From: an uncultured Bacteroidales bacterium
GTDB taxonomy: Bacteria; Bacteroidota; Bacteroidia; Bacteroidales; Bacteroidaceae
Assembly (NCBI GenBank): GCA_902763885.1
Contig: CACWTU010000001.1
Span: 186,001 to 250,000, forward strand
Length of the DNA stretch: 64,000 bases
Direction: 5' to 3'
Positions 42,048 to 51,042 of the stretch are shown one piece after another. A model generated the notes under the pieces. The model searched no databases and was not told the origin of the DNA. It saw nothing but the letters and a program-made list of their open reading frames with translations. How positions within the stretch are numbered: position 1 is the first letter of the stretch; each line of letters starts with the position of its first letter. A program made the position numbers and the translations under genes.

Positions 42048-42083
42048 TATACAGAAATTTATAACCTATTAAATTTGAGAATT

Positions 42084-42275
42084 ATGGCAGAAGGAAAGAA
42101 ACTTTACCGTTCAACAACAAACAAGAAACTGTTCGGTGTATGTGGTGGTTTGGCAGAGTATTTTGATATTGATGCAACTGTAGTACGCATCATTTTCCTG
42201 ATTTTGCTGTTGTGCGCTGGAGGTGGCGGGGTGGCCTATCTTATTTGCGCATTGGTAATGCCTGAGAAGAGATGA
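42084..42275 (+). CDS. PspC-domain small membrane protein
   Basis: 63 residues. Almost the entire protein is one PspC domain: KKLYRSTTNKKLFGVCGGLAEYFDIDATVVR, quoted here in part as KLFGVCGGLAEYF, followed by a membrane helix (IIFLILLLCAGGGGVAYLICALV). The ATG nine bases after a possible TTG is preferred. It overlaps argC by four bases (ATGA), so it is translationally coupled to an arginine gene, an unexpected partner. PspC proteins act in membrane stress responses; here the role is unknown. Confidence 0.9.
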   Translation: MAEGKKLYRSTTNKKLFGVCGGLAEYFDIDATVVRIIFLILLLCAGGGGVAYLICALVMPEKR

Positions 42276-43240
42276 TAAAAGTTGGCATAATAGGAGGTGC
42301 AGGTTATACTGCAGGTGAACTTATTCGCATACTGCTGGGGCATCCCGATGCAGAGATTGTGTTCGTGAACAGTACCAGCAATGCGGGCAACAAACTGAGT
42401 GCCGTGCATGAGGGTCTGATAGGTGAGACTGATATGACTTTCACTGATCAGTTGCCACTTGACACTATCGATGTGCTGTTTTTCTGCACCGCTCACGGCG
42501 ATACCCGCAAGTTCCTTGAGGCAAACACTCTGCCTGAGGACCTGAAGGTGATTGACCTCTCCATGGATTACCGCCTGGAGGCTGAGGGCAATCCGTTCAT
42601 CTACGGCTTGCCGGAGTTGAATCGCCGTGCTATATGCAAGAGCCAGTATGTGGCCAACCCCGGCTGCTTTGCCACTGCAATCCAGCTGGCACTGCTCCCG
42701 CTGGCCCGTAACCTGATGCTGAATGATGACGTCTATGTAAACGCCATCACCGGCAGCACAGGCGCAGGCGTAAAGCCGGGTGCAACCACGCACTTCAGCT
42801 GGCGTAACAACAACATAAGCATCTACAAGCCGTTCACCCATCAGCACCTGCCTGAGATTATGCAATCCATCAAGCACTTGCAGAGCAGCTTCAACTCCGA
42901 TATCAACTTTATCCCTTATCGTGGTGACTTTGCCCGTGGCATATTCGCTACAGCTGTAGTCAAGAACGCAGTTGATATTGAGGAGTTGTATCGCATCTAT
43001 CGCGAGTACTATGCTGAGGACTCTTTCGTGCATGTGGTTGATGAGCCGATAGACCTCAAACAGGTGGTAAACACTAACAAGTGCCTGCTTCACCTGGAGA
43101 AACATGGTGACAAACTGCTTGTGGTATCTTGCATAGATAACTTGCTCAAGGGCGCCAGCGGCACGGCCGTGCACAACATGAATTTGCTGTTCAATTTAAA
43201 AGAGACTACTGGTTTGAAATTAAAACCCTCCGGCTTCTAA
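42272..43240 (+). CDS. argC: N-acetyl-gamma-glutamyl-phosphate reductase
   Basis: 322 residues. NADPH-dependent reduction of N-acyl-glutamyl phosphate in arginine synthesis. The dinucleotide loop is VGIIGGAGYTAGELIRIL, with the catalytic Cys in YVANPGCFATAIQL. Late signatures are HRHLPEI-like HQHLPEIMQ and the ending LKGASGTAVHNMNL. In Bacteroides the pathway may use N-succinyl rather than N-acetyl substrates. It is coupled to PspC upstream and separated from argD by 63 bases of AT-rich repeat. Confidence 0.95.
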   Translation: MIKVGIIGGAGYTAGELIRILLGHPDAEIVFVNSTSNAGNKLSAVHEGLIGETDMTFTDQLPLDTIDVLFFCTAHGDTRKFLEANTLPEDLKVIDLSMDYRLEAEGNPFIYGLPELNRRAICKSQYVANPGCFATAIQLALLPLARNLMLNDDVYVNAITGSTGAGVKPGATTHFSWRNNNISIYKPFTHQHLPEIMQSIKHLQSSFNSDINFIPYRGDFARGIFATAVVKNAVDIEELYRIYREYYAEDSFVHVVDEPIDLKQVVNTNKCLLHLEKHGDKLLVVSCIDNLLKGASGTAVHNMNLLFNLKETTGLKLKPSGF

Positions 43241-43290
43241 TTAATTGAAAATTGAGAATTGAAAATTGAAAATTCACGATTCAATTGAGA
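43241..43290. repeat. ATTGAAAATTG tandem repeat
   Basis: Four or so GAAAATTGA/GAGAATTGA words in tandem between argC and argD, ending in TTCAATTGAGAATT. Same family as 24396-24426 and 48250-48362. Confidence 0.75.
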
Positions 43291-43303
43291 ATTTGGATTT
43301 AGG

Positions 43304-44428
43304 ATGAATTTATTTCCGGTATATAGCCTGTTCCCGGTCAATATCGTAAAGGGACAGGGTCAGAAAGTGTGGGATGACAAAGGTCAGGAGTATCTGGACC
43401 TTTACGGTGGTCATGCCGTTATTTGTATAGGTCACGCTCATCCTCATTACGTAGAGGCAGTGAGCCGTCAGGTGGCCACATTGGGCTTCTACTCAAACTC
43501 AGTGATTAACCGTCTGCAGGAGCAGTTGGCTGAGCAGCTTGGTCGTGTATCGGGCTACGAGGATTACAGCCTGTTCATGATAAACAGCGGCGCCGAGGCT
43601 AATGAGAATGCTCTCAAGCTGGCATCTTTCCATACCGGTCGCAGCCGTGTGCTTTCACTCAAGAAGGCTTTCCACGGCCGTACATCATTGGCAGTTGAGG
43701 TTACTGACAACCCCAAGATCATTGCCCCCATCAATGCCTGCGGTCATGTGACCTATCTGCCGTGGGGTGACCTTGAGACTGCCAAGGCTGAACTTGCCAA
43801 GGGTGATGTGGCTGCTCTGATAATTGAAGGAATACAAGGCGTAGGAGGTATTCAGGTACCTTCCGATGATTATATGAAAGGACTGCGTGAGGCTTGTACG
43901 GCAAACGGCACTGTAATGGTTCTGGATGAGATCCAGAGCGGTTACGGCCGTAGCGGCAAGTTCTTTGCTCACCAGTACAACGGCATCAAGCCAGACCTCA
44001 TCACCGTAGCAAAGGGTATCGCCAACGGCCTGCCCTGCGCCGGACTGCTTATCAGCCCCATGTTCCAGCCGGTTATCGGTCAACTGGGCACCACATTCGG
44101 CGGCAACCATCTGGCTTGCGCCGCAGCTATGGCTGTGCTTGACGTGATAGAGCAGGAGCACCTGGTAGAGAACGCTGCCAGCGTAGGCTCATACCTGCTT
44201 GAGCAGCTCAAGCAGATTCCCGGACCCAAGGAGGTTCGCGGCCGCGGCCTCATGATAGGCATGGAGTTTGAGCAGCCCATCAAGGAGATACGCCAGCGTC
44301 TGCTATTTGAGGAACACATCTTTACCGGAGTAAGCGGCACCAACGTAATCCGCCTCCTCCCGCCCCTTTGCATCACCAAATCCGATGCCGACCGCTTCCT
44401 GGAAAGCTACGCCAAGGTAATCAAGTGA
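43304..44428 (+). CDS. argD: Acetylornithine (or succinylornithine) aminotransferase
   Basis: 374 residues, PLP-dependent class III aminotransferase that forms N-acylornithine. Visible: DLYGGHAVICIGHAHP, MINSGAEANENALKLA, the PLP-contacting VLDEIQSGYGRSGKF, the Schiff-base Lys in LITVAKGIANGLP, and TTFGGNHLACAAA. It closes the arginine cluster; a terminator-like hairpin follows within about 60 bases. Substrate acyl group (acetyl or succinyl) cannot be read from the sequence. Confidence 0.93.
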   Translation: MNLFPVYSLFPVNIVKGQGQKVWDDKGQEYLDLYGGHAVICIGHAHPHYVEAVSRQVATLGFYSNSVINRLQEQLAEQLGRVSGYEDYSLFMINSGAEANENALKLASFHTGRSRVLSLKKAFHGRTSLAVEVTDNPKIIAPINACGHVTYLPWGDLETAKAELAKGDVAALIIEGIQGVGGIQVPSDDYMKGLREACTANGTVMVLDEIQSGYGRSGKFFAHQYNGIKPDLITVAKGIANGLPCAGLLISPMFQPVIGQLGTTFGGNHLACAAAMAVLDVIEQEHLVENAASVGSYLLEQLKQIPGPKEVRGRGLMIGMEFEQPIKEIRQRLLFEEHIFTGVSGTNVIRLLPPLCITKSDADRFLESYAKVIK

Positions 44429-44485
44429 TTTTTTTATCAAACGGGACCGGGGTATATCCTCTCAGGGACATTGCCCTCCCACAAC

Positions 44486-44530
44486 AAAATATATCGATTC
44501 CGAAACTTTGTTCCAGAATCGATATTTTTT
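44486..44530. terminator. Bidirectional terminator between argD and nadK
   Basis: Arms ATATCGATTC and GAATCGATAT with an A-run on one side and T-run on the other. A second hairpin with arms ACTA-CTCGC and GCGAG-TAGT lies at about 44549-44574. Confidence 0.8.
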
Positions 44531-44618
44531 GTCGCGGGCCCCTCCCACTAGTCTCGCGTGGGTGCGAGTAGTTTCTGAGACTATATCCCCTTCTGTTCCC
44601 CTGGAAAAACTGCAGGAA

Positions 44619-45491
44619 TTATTTGCGGGAGTCAGTACCCCAAAGCATCTTTTCTCTAAGGGTGGCAAAGAAGTCTCCCTTGGCGGGTTTGATTACGCTG
44701 ATGCGGAAGGGGGCGCGGCTGATTTCTATGGCTGTGTGCTCAGGGCAGCTGAAACTGTTTCCGTCTATGGATACCAGGAAGCTGTGGCTGCGGCTGGTTA
44801 CGTCCAGATGGATTGTCTCATCGGCAGGGAGCACCAGAGGACGCATGGTGAGGCTGTGCGGTGCAACCGGAGTGAGGCAGATCACATTGGTGCCCGGAGC
44901 AATGATGGGGCCGCCCACGCTCAGTGAGTAGGCGGTGGAGCCGGTAGGTGTGGCTACCACCAAGCCATCGGCCTGATAGGTAATCATGGGGGTGCCGCCT
45001 ACGCTGGTGGCAACCTGAATCATAGATGATATGTCGTGCTTAAGGATAGCGATATCATTCAGGGCATAGGGGGTGTGACCCTCAGGCAGCCCTTCCATGT
45101 TGATTTGCAGAAGGTTGCGCTCCTCAAGGGTGTAGTCACCGTTATGGATGCGGGTAATGGCATCGGTAATGCGGTCAGCGGTGATATCGGCCAGGAAACC
45201 CAGGCGGCCGGTATTGATACCCACCATAGGGATGCCCTTGCTGCCCACGCGGGTGGCGGTGCGCAGGAAAGTTCCGTCACCGCCTATGCTGATAACGGCG
45301 TCGGCAGTAAAATCATTACCTTCAAAGAGACTGTCATAGGGAATATCCTGCCCCAGGTTGTGCGTCAGGAACTCATGGTAACGTTTGTCAATGGCAATCT
45401 CGTCACCAAGAGAATGCAACAGATTAAAGAACTGAAGCTCATGGCCACAGCTTTTGGCGGGTGAAGGGTTTCCGAATATTGCGAATCTCAT
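44619..45491 (-). CDS. nadK: NAD kinase
   Basis: 290 residues. Phosphorylates NAD to NADP with ATP. The kinase signature GGDGTFLRTA lies at about residues 70-79, followed by GINTGRLGFLADI, LNDIAILKHDIS and the conserved ADGLVVATPTGSTAYSLS segment. It is divergent from pdxJ, sharing a 118-base intergenic region with facing -7 boxes. Length and motifs are standard. Confidence 0.96.
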   Translation of the reverse strand: MRFAIFGNPSPAKSCGHELQFFNLLHSLGDEIAIDKRYHEFLTHNLGQDIPYDSLFEGNDFTADAVISIGGDGTFLRTATRVGSKGIPMVGINTGRLGFLADITADRITDAITRIHNGDYTLEERNLLQINMEGLPEGHTPYALNDIAILKHDISSMIQVATSVGGTPMITYQADGLVVATPTGSTAYSLSVGGPIIAPGTNVICLTPVAPHSLTMRPLVLPADETIHLDVTSRSHSFLVSIDGNSFSCPEHTAIEISRAPFRISVIKPAKGDFFATLREKMLWGTDSRK

Positions 45492-45532
45492 ATCTTTATA
45501 ATCTTTTAAGCAATGGTGAGCGGATTTATTCC

Positions 45533-45582
45533 TATCTTTGCTGATTAGAGCAAGCAGGAAAGATTGCTCCCCGGCAAAGATA
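45533..45582. promoter_or_regulatory. Divergent -7 boxes of nadK and pdxJ
   Basis: TATCTTTG on the plus strand (45533-45540) and its complement CAAAGATA (45575-45582) face away from each other around a small hairpin (GAGCAA/TTGCTC). Matching -33 boxes were not clear. Confidence 0.45.
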
Positions 45583-45609
45583 GTTCATTTTATTCAAGTG
45601 AGAGGAGTT

Positions 45610-46326
45610 ATGACCAGATTAAGTGTAAATATCAACAAGATAGCCACTCTGCGCAATGCACGCGGAGGCAACAATCCCGATGTAGTCAAGACAGCCCTTG
45701 ACTGCGAGAGGTTTGGGGCCGACGGCATAACCGTGCACCCCAGACCTGATGAAAGACACATCAAACGTCAGGATGTGTATGACCTCAAGAAGGTGCTGAC
45801 TACAGAATTCAATATAGAAGGATATCCCGCTCCTGATTTCATGAAGCTTGTAACCCAAATCAAGCCGGCACAGGTTACACTTGTACCCGATACCCCGGAA
45901 CAGGTAACCTCAAACCACGGTTGGAATACACTAGATGAGCAGGATTTCCTGACAGATATCGTTGCTGAGTTAAAGGGACACGGTATCCGCACATCGATAT
46001 TCGTGGATGCCAATATCAAGATGGTTGAGATGGCCGCTAAGGCTGGAGCAGACCGCGTGGAGCTTTATACTGAGCCTTATGCGGAGAACTACATTAAACT
46101 GGGGCCGGAAATGGCAGTCAAACCTTTTGTAGAGGCTGCACGTAAGGCAAGAGAGTGCGGAATGGGCCTGAATGCCGGTCATGACCTTAGCCTGGTTAAC
46201 CTTAAGTATCTCAAGGAGCAGATTCCATGGATGGATGAGGTATCGATAGGCCATGCCTTGATATGCGATGCACTCTATTTGGGACTTGAGAAGACTATAA
46301 GCGAATATAAAAAATGCATTAAATAA
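45610..46326 (+). CDS. pdxJ: Pyridoxine 5'-phosphate synthase
   Basis: 238 residues, exactly the family length when started at the ATG after GAGAGGAGTT, which also provides an AGAGGAG ribosome-binding site. A TIM barrel that condenses aminoacetone-like 3-amino-2-oxopropyl phosphate with deoxyxylulose phosphate. Signatures: [53 protein letters not shown] and [13 protein letters not shown]. It is first in an operon with exbB, exbD and a tonB-like gene, an order common in Bacteroidales. Confidence 0.96.
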   Translation: MTRLSVNINKIATLRNARGGNNPDVVKTALDCERFGADGITVHPRPDERHIKRQDVYDLKKVLTTEFNIEGYPAPDFMKLVTQIKPAQVTLVPDTPEQVTSNHGWNTLDEQDFLTDIVAELKGHGIRTSIFVDANIKMVEMAAKAGADRVELYTEPYAENYIKLGPEMAVKPFVEAARKARECGMGLNAGHDLSLVNLKYLKEQIPWMDEVSIGHALICDALYLGLEKTISEYKKCIK

Positions 46327-46327
46327 T

Positions 46328-47029
46328 ATGTTCTTACAATCAACACTTGCACAGGCATTAGGCGACACCGTGGCTCAGAGCCAGGTTGCCGTACAGATTG
46401 CAGAGGAGACTGCAGACAAGATGAATCTCTTTACTATGGCCATGAAGGGCGGATGGATCATGATTGTCCTGCTCATCCTGTCCATAATCTGTTTCTACAT
46501 CTTCTTTAACCGCATAGCCGTTTACAGGAAGGCTGTAATTAAGGATCCGCATTTCCTGGATCGTGTAAATGACTACATGAAGAACGGTGAGGTAAAATCT
46601 GCTCAGATATTCTGCCAGGCAACAGCATCACCGCTCAGCCGTATAGTTGAGAAGGGCGTAGGTCTGGCCGGTCGTGACAGTAAGGATGTACAGATGGGTA
46701 TGGAGAATGCCGCCAACGTGGAGATTGCCAAACTTGAGAAGGGTTTGTCAGGGCTTTCAACCATTGCAAGTGCCGCTCCTATGATTGGTTTCCTTGGTAC
46801 GGTGATAGGTATGGTACGTGCCTTCTGGGAGATGGCCAATGCAGGTAACAATATTGATGTCTCTCTGCTTTCTGGTGGTATTTATGAGGCCATGATTACC
46901 ACTGTAGGTGGTCTGATAGTAGGTATCATAGCATTGTTTGCTTATAATTACTTAGTGTCACGTGTTGACAGCATAACGAACGAGATGGAGTCTTTCATCC
47001 AGGATTTCACCGTTAATCTGGAGAAGTGA
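46328..47029 (+). CDS. exbB: ExbB/TolQ-family proton channel protein
   Basis: 233 residues, inner membrane. First membrane helix at about 42-62 (GGWIMIVLLILSIICFYIFF). The conserved cytoplasmic and helix 2-3 region reads GLSGLSTIASAAPMIGFLGTVIGM, then YEAMITTVGGLIVGIIALFAYN. It forms with ExbD the motor that energises TonB-dependent outer-membrane transport, essential for Sus-type glycan uptake. One base separates it from pdxJ's stop and one from exbD's start. Confidence 0.9.
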   Translation: MFLQSTLAQALGDTVAQSQVAVQIAEETADKMNLFTMAMKGGWIMIVLLILSIICFYIFFNRIAVYRKAVIKDPHFLDRVNDYMKNGEVKSAQIFCQATASPLSRIVEKGVGLAGRDSKDVQMGMENAANVEIAKLEKGLSGLSTIASAAPMIGFLGTVIGMVRAFWEMANAGNNIDVSLLSGGIYEAMITTVGGLIVGIIALFAYNYLVSRVDSITNEMESFIQDFTVNLEK

Positions 47030-47030
47030 T

Positions 47031-47444
47031 ATGCTAAAACGTAAGAATAAAATATCGCCGCAGTTCAGCATGTCGTCCATGACTGACATCATATTCCTGC
47101 TGTTGATATTCTTTATGATAACATCCACCATGGTGAGCCCAAATGCCATCAAGGTGCTGCTGCCGCAGAGTTCGCAGCAGACATCGGCCAAACCGCTCAC
47201 CCGTGTTATCATAGACCGTGACCTGAATTACTACACGGCGTTTGGAAATGAGGATGAGATGCCCATACTATTTGAGGAACTCACTGATTTCCTGATAGAC
47301 TGCTCTCAGAAGGAGCCCGATATGTATGTGGCCCTTTATGCCGATGAATCCGTACCCTACAAGGAGATTGTAAAGGTGCTCAATATAGCTAATGAGAATC
47401 AATTCAAGGTGGTGCTTGCAACGCGCCGTCCTGACCGCAAATAA
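47031..47444 (+). CDS. exbD: ExbD/TolR-family biopolymer transport protein
   Basis: 137 residues with one membrane helix at about 15-36 (MTDIIFLLLIFFMITSTMV) that contains the essential helix Asp of the proton path (SMTDIIF). The periplasmic domain follows (PDMYVALYADESVPYKEIVKVLNIANENQFKVVL). It partners with the upstream ExbB. Standard length and arrangement. Confidence 0.9.
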   Translation: MLKRKNKISPQFSMSSMTDIIFLLLIFFMITSTMVSPNAIKVLLPQSSQQTSAKPLTRVIIDRDLNYYTAFGNEDEMPILFEELTDFLIDCSQKEPDMYVALYADESVPYKEIVKVLNIANENQFKVVLATRRPDRK

Positions 47445-47447
47445 CAG

Positions 47448-48242
47448 ATGAAAAGAGAGGATTTCAACATATTCTCGTTGCTGTGGACGCTGCTCATTCA
47501 TGCCGGCGTGATAGGACTGCTGTTGCTGTTGCATCTTACTAAACCTGTGATGCAGGCAGAGAGCGGCGTACCGGTGATGCTTGGGGATATGGGTAACCTT
47601 GATACGGACTATGAGTTTACTGAGGTGAATTCCATGCCGGCTCCCGCACCCGCTTCTGTTCCGGTACCGGTGGCACCTCAGGCAGAGCCTACTATCACCC
47701 AGAATATGGAGGAGACGATAGCTATTGAGACCGGTGAGAAGGAGAAACCCGTCAAACCAGTTGAGACCGTAAAGCAACCCACTCCGGAGGAGATCCGCGC
47801 CGAGCAGGAACGCAAGGCGGCAGAGGAGGCCCAGAACCTGATGGCCAATGCATTCGGGCGCAGCAGCACAATGCAAGCCAGCGCTCCGACAGAAACCAAT
47901 ACCGATGTACAAGGTATCATGGGCTCTACTGAGGGCAACGCCTCACAAGGCAAACCTACAGGTGTAGGCAGTTATGGTACTTGGGATTTAGGTGGACGTG
48001 ATATGGTTGGGGAACTGCCCCGTCCGACATATAACATTCAGGAGGAAGGACGTGTAGTTGTGACGATTATAGTTGATCCTGAGGGCAACGTGATTGATAC
48101 CCGAATCAACAACCGTACCAACACCACCAATCTTCAGTTGAGGAATGCTGCCGAGCAGGCTGCCCGCAAGACAAAGTTCAACGCTATAGGAGGTGAAAAC
48201 AACCAAACCGGCACCATCACCTACTACTTCAAACTCAAATAA
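47448..48242 (+). CDS. TonB-like energy transducer
   Basis: 264 residues. One N-terminal membrane helix (LLWTLLIHAGVIGLLLLLHL), a Pro/Ala/Glu-rich periplasmic spacer (PAPAPASVPVPVAPQAEP, then EEIRAEQERKAAEEA) and a C-terminal domain with the TonB-type beta pattern (RVVVTIIVDPEGNVIDTRI, AARKTKFNAIGG). Immediately after exbB and exbD, it completes the motor that opens outer-membrane receptors. The spacer's Glu/Ala repeat also resembles TolA, so a Tol-type role is the alternative. Confidence 0.85.
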   Translation: MKREDFNIFSLLWTLLIHAGVIGLLLLLHLTKPVMQAESGVPVMLGDMGNLDTDYEFTEVNSMPAPAPASVPVPVAPQAEPTITQNMEETIAIETGEKEKPVKPVETVKQPTPEEIRAEQERKAAEEAQNLMANAFGRSSTMQASAPTETNTDVQGIMGSTEGNASQGKPTGVGSYGTWDLGGRDMVGELPRPTYNIQEEGRVVVTIIVDPEGNVIDTRINNRTNTTNLQLRNAAEQAARKTKFNAIGGENNQTGTITYYFKLK

Positions 48243-48249
48243 CGTGATT

Positions 48250-48362
48250 AGTAATTTAATTTTCAATTAACAACTTCGTTGTTGACTTTTGTCGCGACTC
48301 GGCCAAACAAGCAAGCTTGATGGCTCTCACTGCTCCAAAAGTTTTCAATTCTCAATTAAAAT
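48250..48362. repeat. AT-rich repeat words with AACAAC hairpin
   Basis: TTTTCAATTAA and TTTTCAATTCTCAATTAA bracket a middle of about 75 bases containing the hairpin AACAACTTCGTTGTT. The words are the complement of those at 24396 and 43241. Confidence 0.65.
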
Positions 48363-48911
48363 ATGGTTTACATCTTTCTTGCAGAAGGCTTCGAAGCCAT
48401 AGAAACCATAACCCCGCTGGATATGCTCATCCGTGCCGGAGTGGAAGTAAACACCATCTCCATTATGGATGATTTCCTTGTCAAGAGCAGCCAAGGTATT
48501 CCCGTGCAGGCCGATGACCTGTTTGAGAACACTGATTTCAGTGATGCTGAGATGCTGATACTTCCTGGCGGACAGCCCGGCTCCACCAACCTTGGCAAGC
48601 ACAAGGGGCTGGAGGCTCTGTTGCGTGAGGCCTTTGAAAAGAACCTTCCCGTTGGCGCTATCTGCGCTGCTCCTACGGTTTTGGGTAAGCACGGACTGCT
48701 GCAGGGACGCAAGGCAACCTGCTATCCGGGATGCGAGGGTATGCTCAAGGGTGCTGATTGCAAGGAGACATTCGTTGAGAAGGACGGAAATCTTATTACC
48801 GCATGCGGTCCCGCCGCTGCTGTTGAGTTTGCAAAGGCTATCATCAGCCTGCTTCGCGGTGACGAGGTAACAGCCTCGGTTTGTGAAAAGATGATGTTCG
48901 GCCGTGCCTGA
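48363..48911 (+). CDS. DJ-1/PfpI-family protein
   Basis: 182 residues, one DJ-1 domain. The nucleophile-elbow Cys about 101 lies in GAICAAPTVL and the paired Glu about 14 in EGFEAIET, the two key residues of DJ-1/YajL-type proteins. This group acts in oxidative-stress protection and is debated as a protein/glyoxal deglycase. It overlaps recG by one base (TGATG), so the two are coupled. Confidence 0.92.
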   Translation: MVYIFLAEGFEAIETITPLDMLIRAGVEVNTISIMDDFLVKSSQGIPVQADDLFENTDFSDAEMLILPGGQPGSTNLGKHKGLEALLREAFEKNLPVGAICAAPTVLGKHGLLQGRKATCYPGCEGMLKGADCKETFVEKDGNLITACGPAAAVEFAKAIISLLRGDEVTASVCEKMMFGRA

Positions 48912-51007
48912 TGCTTGATCTTGATCAGCGTGACGTCAAGTATCTGCCCGGTGTAGGCCCGGCAAGAGCCGCCCTCCTTAAAGGCGAGCTCCAGATAAGC
49001 ACGCTGCAGGATCTGCTTTACTTTTTTCCTTACAAATACATAGACCGCAGCCGCATCTTCCAGATAAGGGAGGTGGACGGCACCATGCCTTATATCCAGC
49101 TCAAAGGTAAGATATTGAGTTTTGAGCAGATAGGTGAAGGCCGTAAGCAACGTCTGGTGGCCCATTTCAGTGACGGTACCGGCGTGGCTGACCTGGTGTG
49201 GTTCAGCGGGATAAAATATACTTTGGACCGTTATCGTCCGGGCATAGAGTATGTGGTGTTCGGCAAACCCACCATATTCGGTGGACGTGTGAATGTGGCG
49301 CACCCTGAGATTGATGTTGAGGCCAATATCAATCTGCAGGAGATGGGGATGCAGCCCTATTACAACACCACTGAGAAGATGAAGAAGGCGGGTCTTAACT
49401 CCGCCGCCATACGCAAGCTGATAAACAACCTGATGGCTCTTATTGTGGAGCCGCTGCCTGAGACTCTGCCTGACTGGTTGCGTGAAAAGGAGCACCTTAT
49501 GCCCCTTACTGATGCCCTTAAGGTTATACACAACCCGCGTACTCCGCTGGAGTTGAGACTGTCACAGTTACGTCTCAAGTTTGAGGAACTGTTTTATGTG
49601 CAGCTTAACCTGGCTCGTTATGCAAGTGACCGTCAGCGCAAGTTCAAGGGGTATGTGTTTGCCAAGGTCGGTGATAAGTTCAATGCATTCTACAATACCA
49701 AACTGCCGTTCAGCCTTACCGATGCCCAGAAGCGTGTAATACGTGAGATACGCAACGATATGGGTAGCGGCCGCCAGATGAACCGTCTGCTGCAGGGCGA
49801 TGTGGGCAGCGGTAAGACCATGGTGGCGCTGATGACCATGCTGATAGCCATAGACAATGGTTATCAGGCTTGTATTATGGCTCCCACCGAGATTCTGTCA
49901 GAGCAGCATTTTGCAAATATCGGCCGTTTCATCGATGGATTGGGGTTGAAAGTTGAGCTTCTTACAGGCAGTATCAAGGGCAAACGCAGGGAGGCGATAC
50001 TCAAAGGTCTCAAGGATGGCAGCGTGAATATCCTGGTGAGCACCCATGCCGTATTGGAGGACCCCGTGGAGTTTAACCGTCTGGGATTTGTGGTGATTGA
50101 TGAGCAGCACCGTTTTGGTGTGGCGCAGAGGGCAAGGCTCTGGACCAAGAGCAATATGCCGCCGCACGTGCTGGTCATGACAGCTACACCCATACCGCGT
50201 ACATTGGCAATGACATTGTACGGTGATCTGGACGTTTCAGTTATTGATGAGCTTCCCCCGGGCCGCAAGCCCATACATACGGAGCATTTCTATGACGGCA
50301 ACCATACCGCGGTCTATGCATTCCTGGACCGTGAACTCAAGAAGGGACGTCAGGCGTATATAGTCTATCCGCTCATTGAGGAGAGTGAGAAGATTGACCT
50401 CAAGAACCTGGAGGAAGGATATGAGATTGTATGCGAGAGGTTTGCCGGTTACAAGGTGAGCAAGGTACATGGACGTATGAAACCGGCTGAGAAGGATGCT
50501 GAGATGCAGCGTTTCAAGAATAACGAGACGCAGATTATGGTGGCTACCACGGTCATTGAGGTGGGCGTGGATGTACCTAATGCCAGTGTCATGCTGATTG
50601 AGAACGCCAACCGTTTCGGTCTGTCACAGTTGCACCAGCTGCGTGGGCGTGTGGGCCGTGGCGCTGACCAGTCCTTCTGCATGCTCATCACTCCATATCA
50701 GCTATCGGAAGATACCCGTAAACGTATTGAGATAATGACCGCCACCTGTGATGGCTTTGAGATAGCTGAGGCTGACCTCAAGTTGCGTGGACCGGGTGAT
50801 CTGGAGGGTACGCAGCAGAGCGGTATGGCTTTTGACCTCAAGATTGCCAACCTGGCACGTGACGGAGCGCTCATAGAGCATGTGCGTGAGATAGCCAAAG
50901 AGATTATAGCCGATGACCCTGAACTGGCGCGTCAGGAGAACGTACTTATGGGCAGGATGCTGCGCCGTCTTAAGAAAAGTCAGTTTGACTGGTCATCAAT
51001 CTCGTGA
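48911..51007 (+). CDS. recG: ATP-dependent DNA helicase RecG
   Basis: 698 residues. Remodels stalled replication forks and Holliday junctions. The N-terminal wedge/OB domain (YLPGVGPARAALL, then IQLKGKILSFEQIG) is followed by helicase motifs: Walker A at about 296-304 (GDVGSGKTMVAL), PTEILSEQHF, the DEQHRFG box at about 396-402, TATPIPRTLAM, and motif VI HQLRGRVGRG. All elements are complete and of usual length. Confidence 0.97.
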   Translation: MLDLDQRDVKYLPGVGPARAALLKGELQISTLQDLLYFFPYKYIDRSRIFQIREVDGTMPYIQLKGKILSFEQIGEGRKQRLVAHFSDGTGVADLVWFSGIKYTLDRYRPGIEYVVFGKPTIFGGRVNVAHPEIDVEANINLQEMGMQPYYNTTEKMKKAGLNSAAIRKLINNLMALIVEPLPETLPDWLREKEHLMPLTDALKVIHNPRTPLELRLSQLRLKFEELFYVQLNLARYASDRQRKFKGYVFAKVGDKFNAFYNTKLPFSLTDAQKRVIREIRNDMGSGRQMNRLLQGDVGSGKTMVALMTMLIAIDNGYQACIMAPTEILSEQHFANIGRFIDGLGLKVELLTGSIKGKRREAILKGLKDGSVNILVSTHAVLEDPVEFNRLGFVVIDEQHRFGVAQRARLWTKSNMPPHVLVMTATPIPRTLAMTLYGDLDVSVIDELPPGRKPIHTEHFYDGNHTAVYAFLDRELKKGRQAYIVYPLIEESEKIDLKNLEEGYEIVCERFAGYKVSKVHGRMKPAEKDAEMQRFKNNETQIMVATTVIEVGVDVPNASVMLIENANRFGLSQLHQLRGRVGRGADQSFCMLITPYQLSEDTRKRIEIMTATCDGFEIAEADLKLRGPGDLEGTQQSGMAFDLKIANLARDGALIEHVREIAKEIIADDPELARQENVLMGRMLRRLKKSQFDWSSIS

Positions 51008-51042
51008 TATTTGATTAACTTCGCACCCTGTAAAATAAAAAG

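Noticed and set aside
42236-43174. Open minus-strand frame of 312 codons antisense to argC
   Set aside because: It mirrors the codon bias of argC, whose motifs are complete; the antisense translation has no recognisable features.
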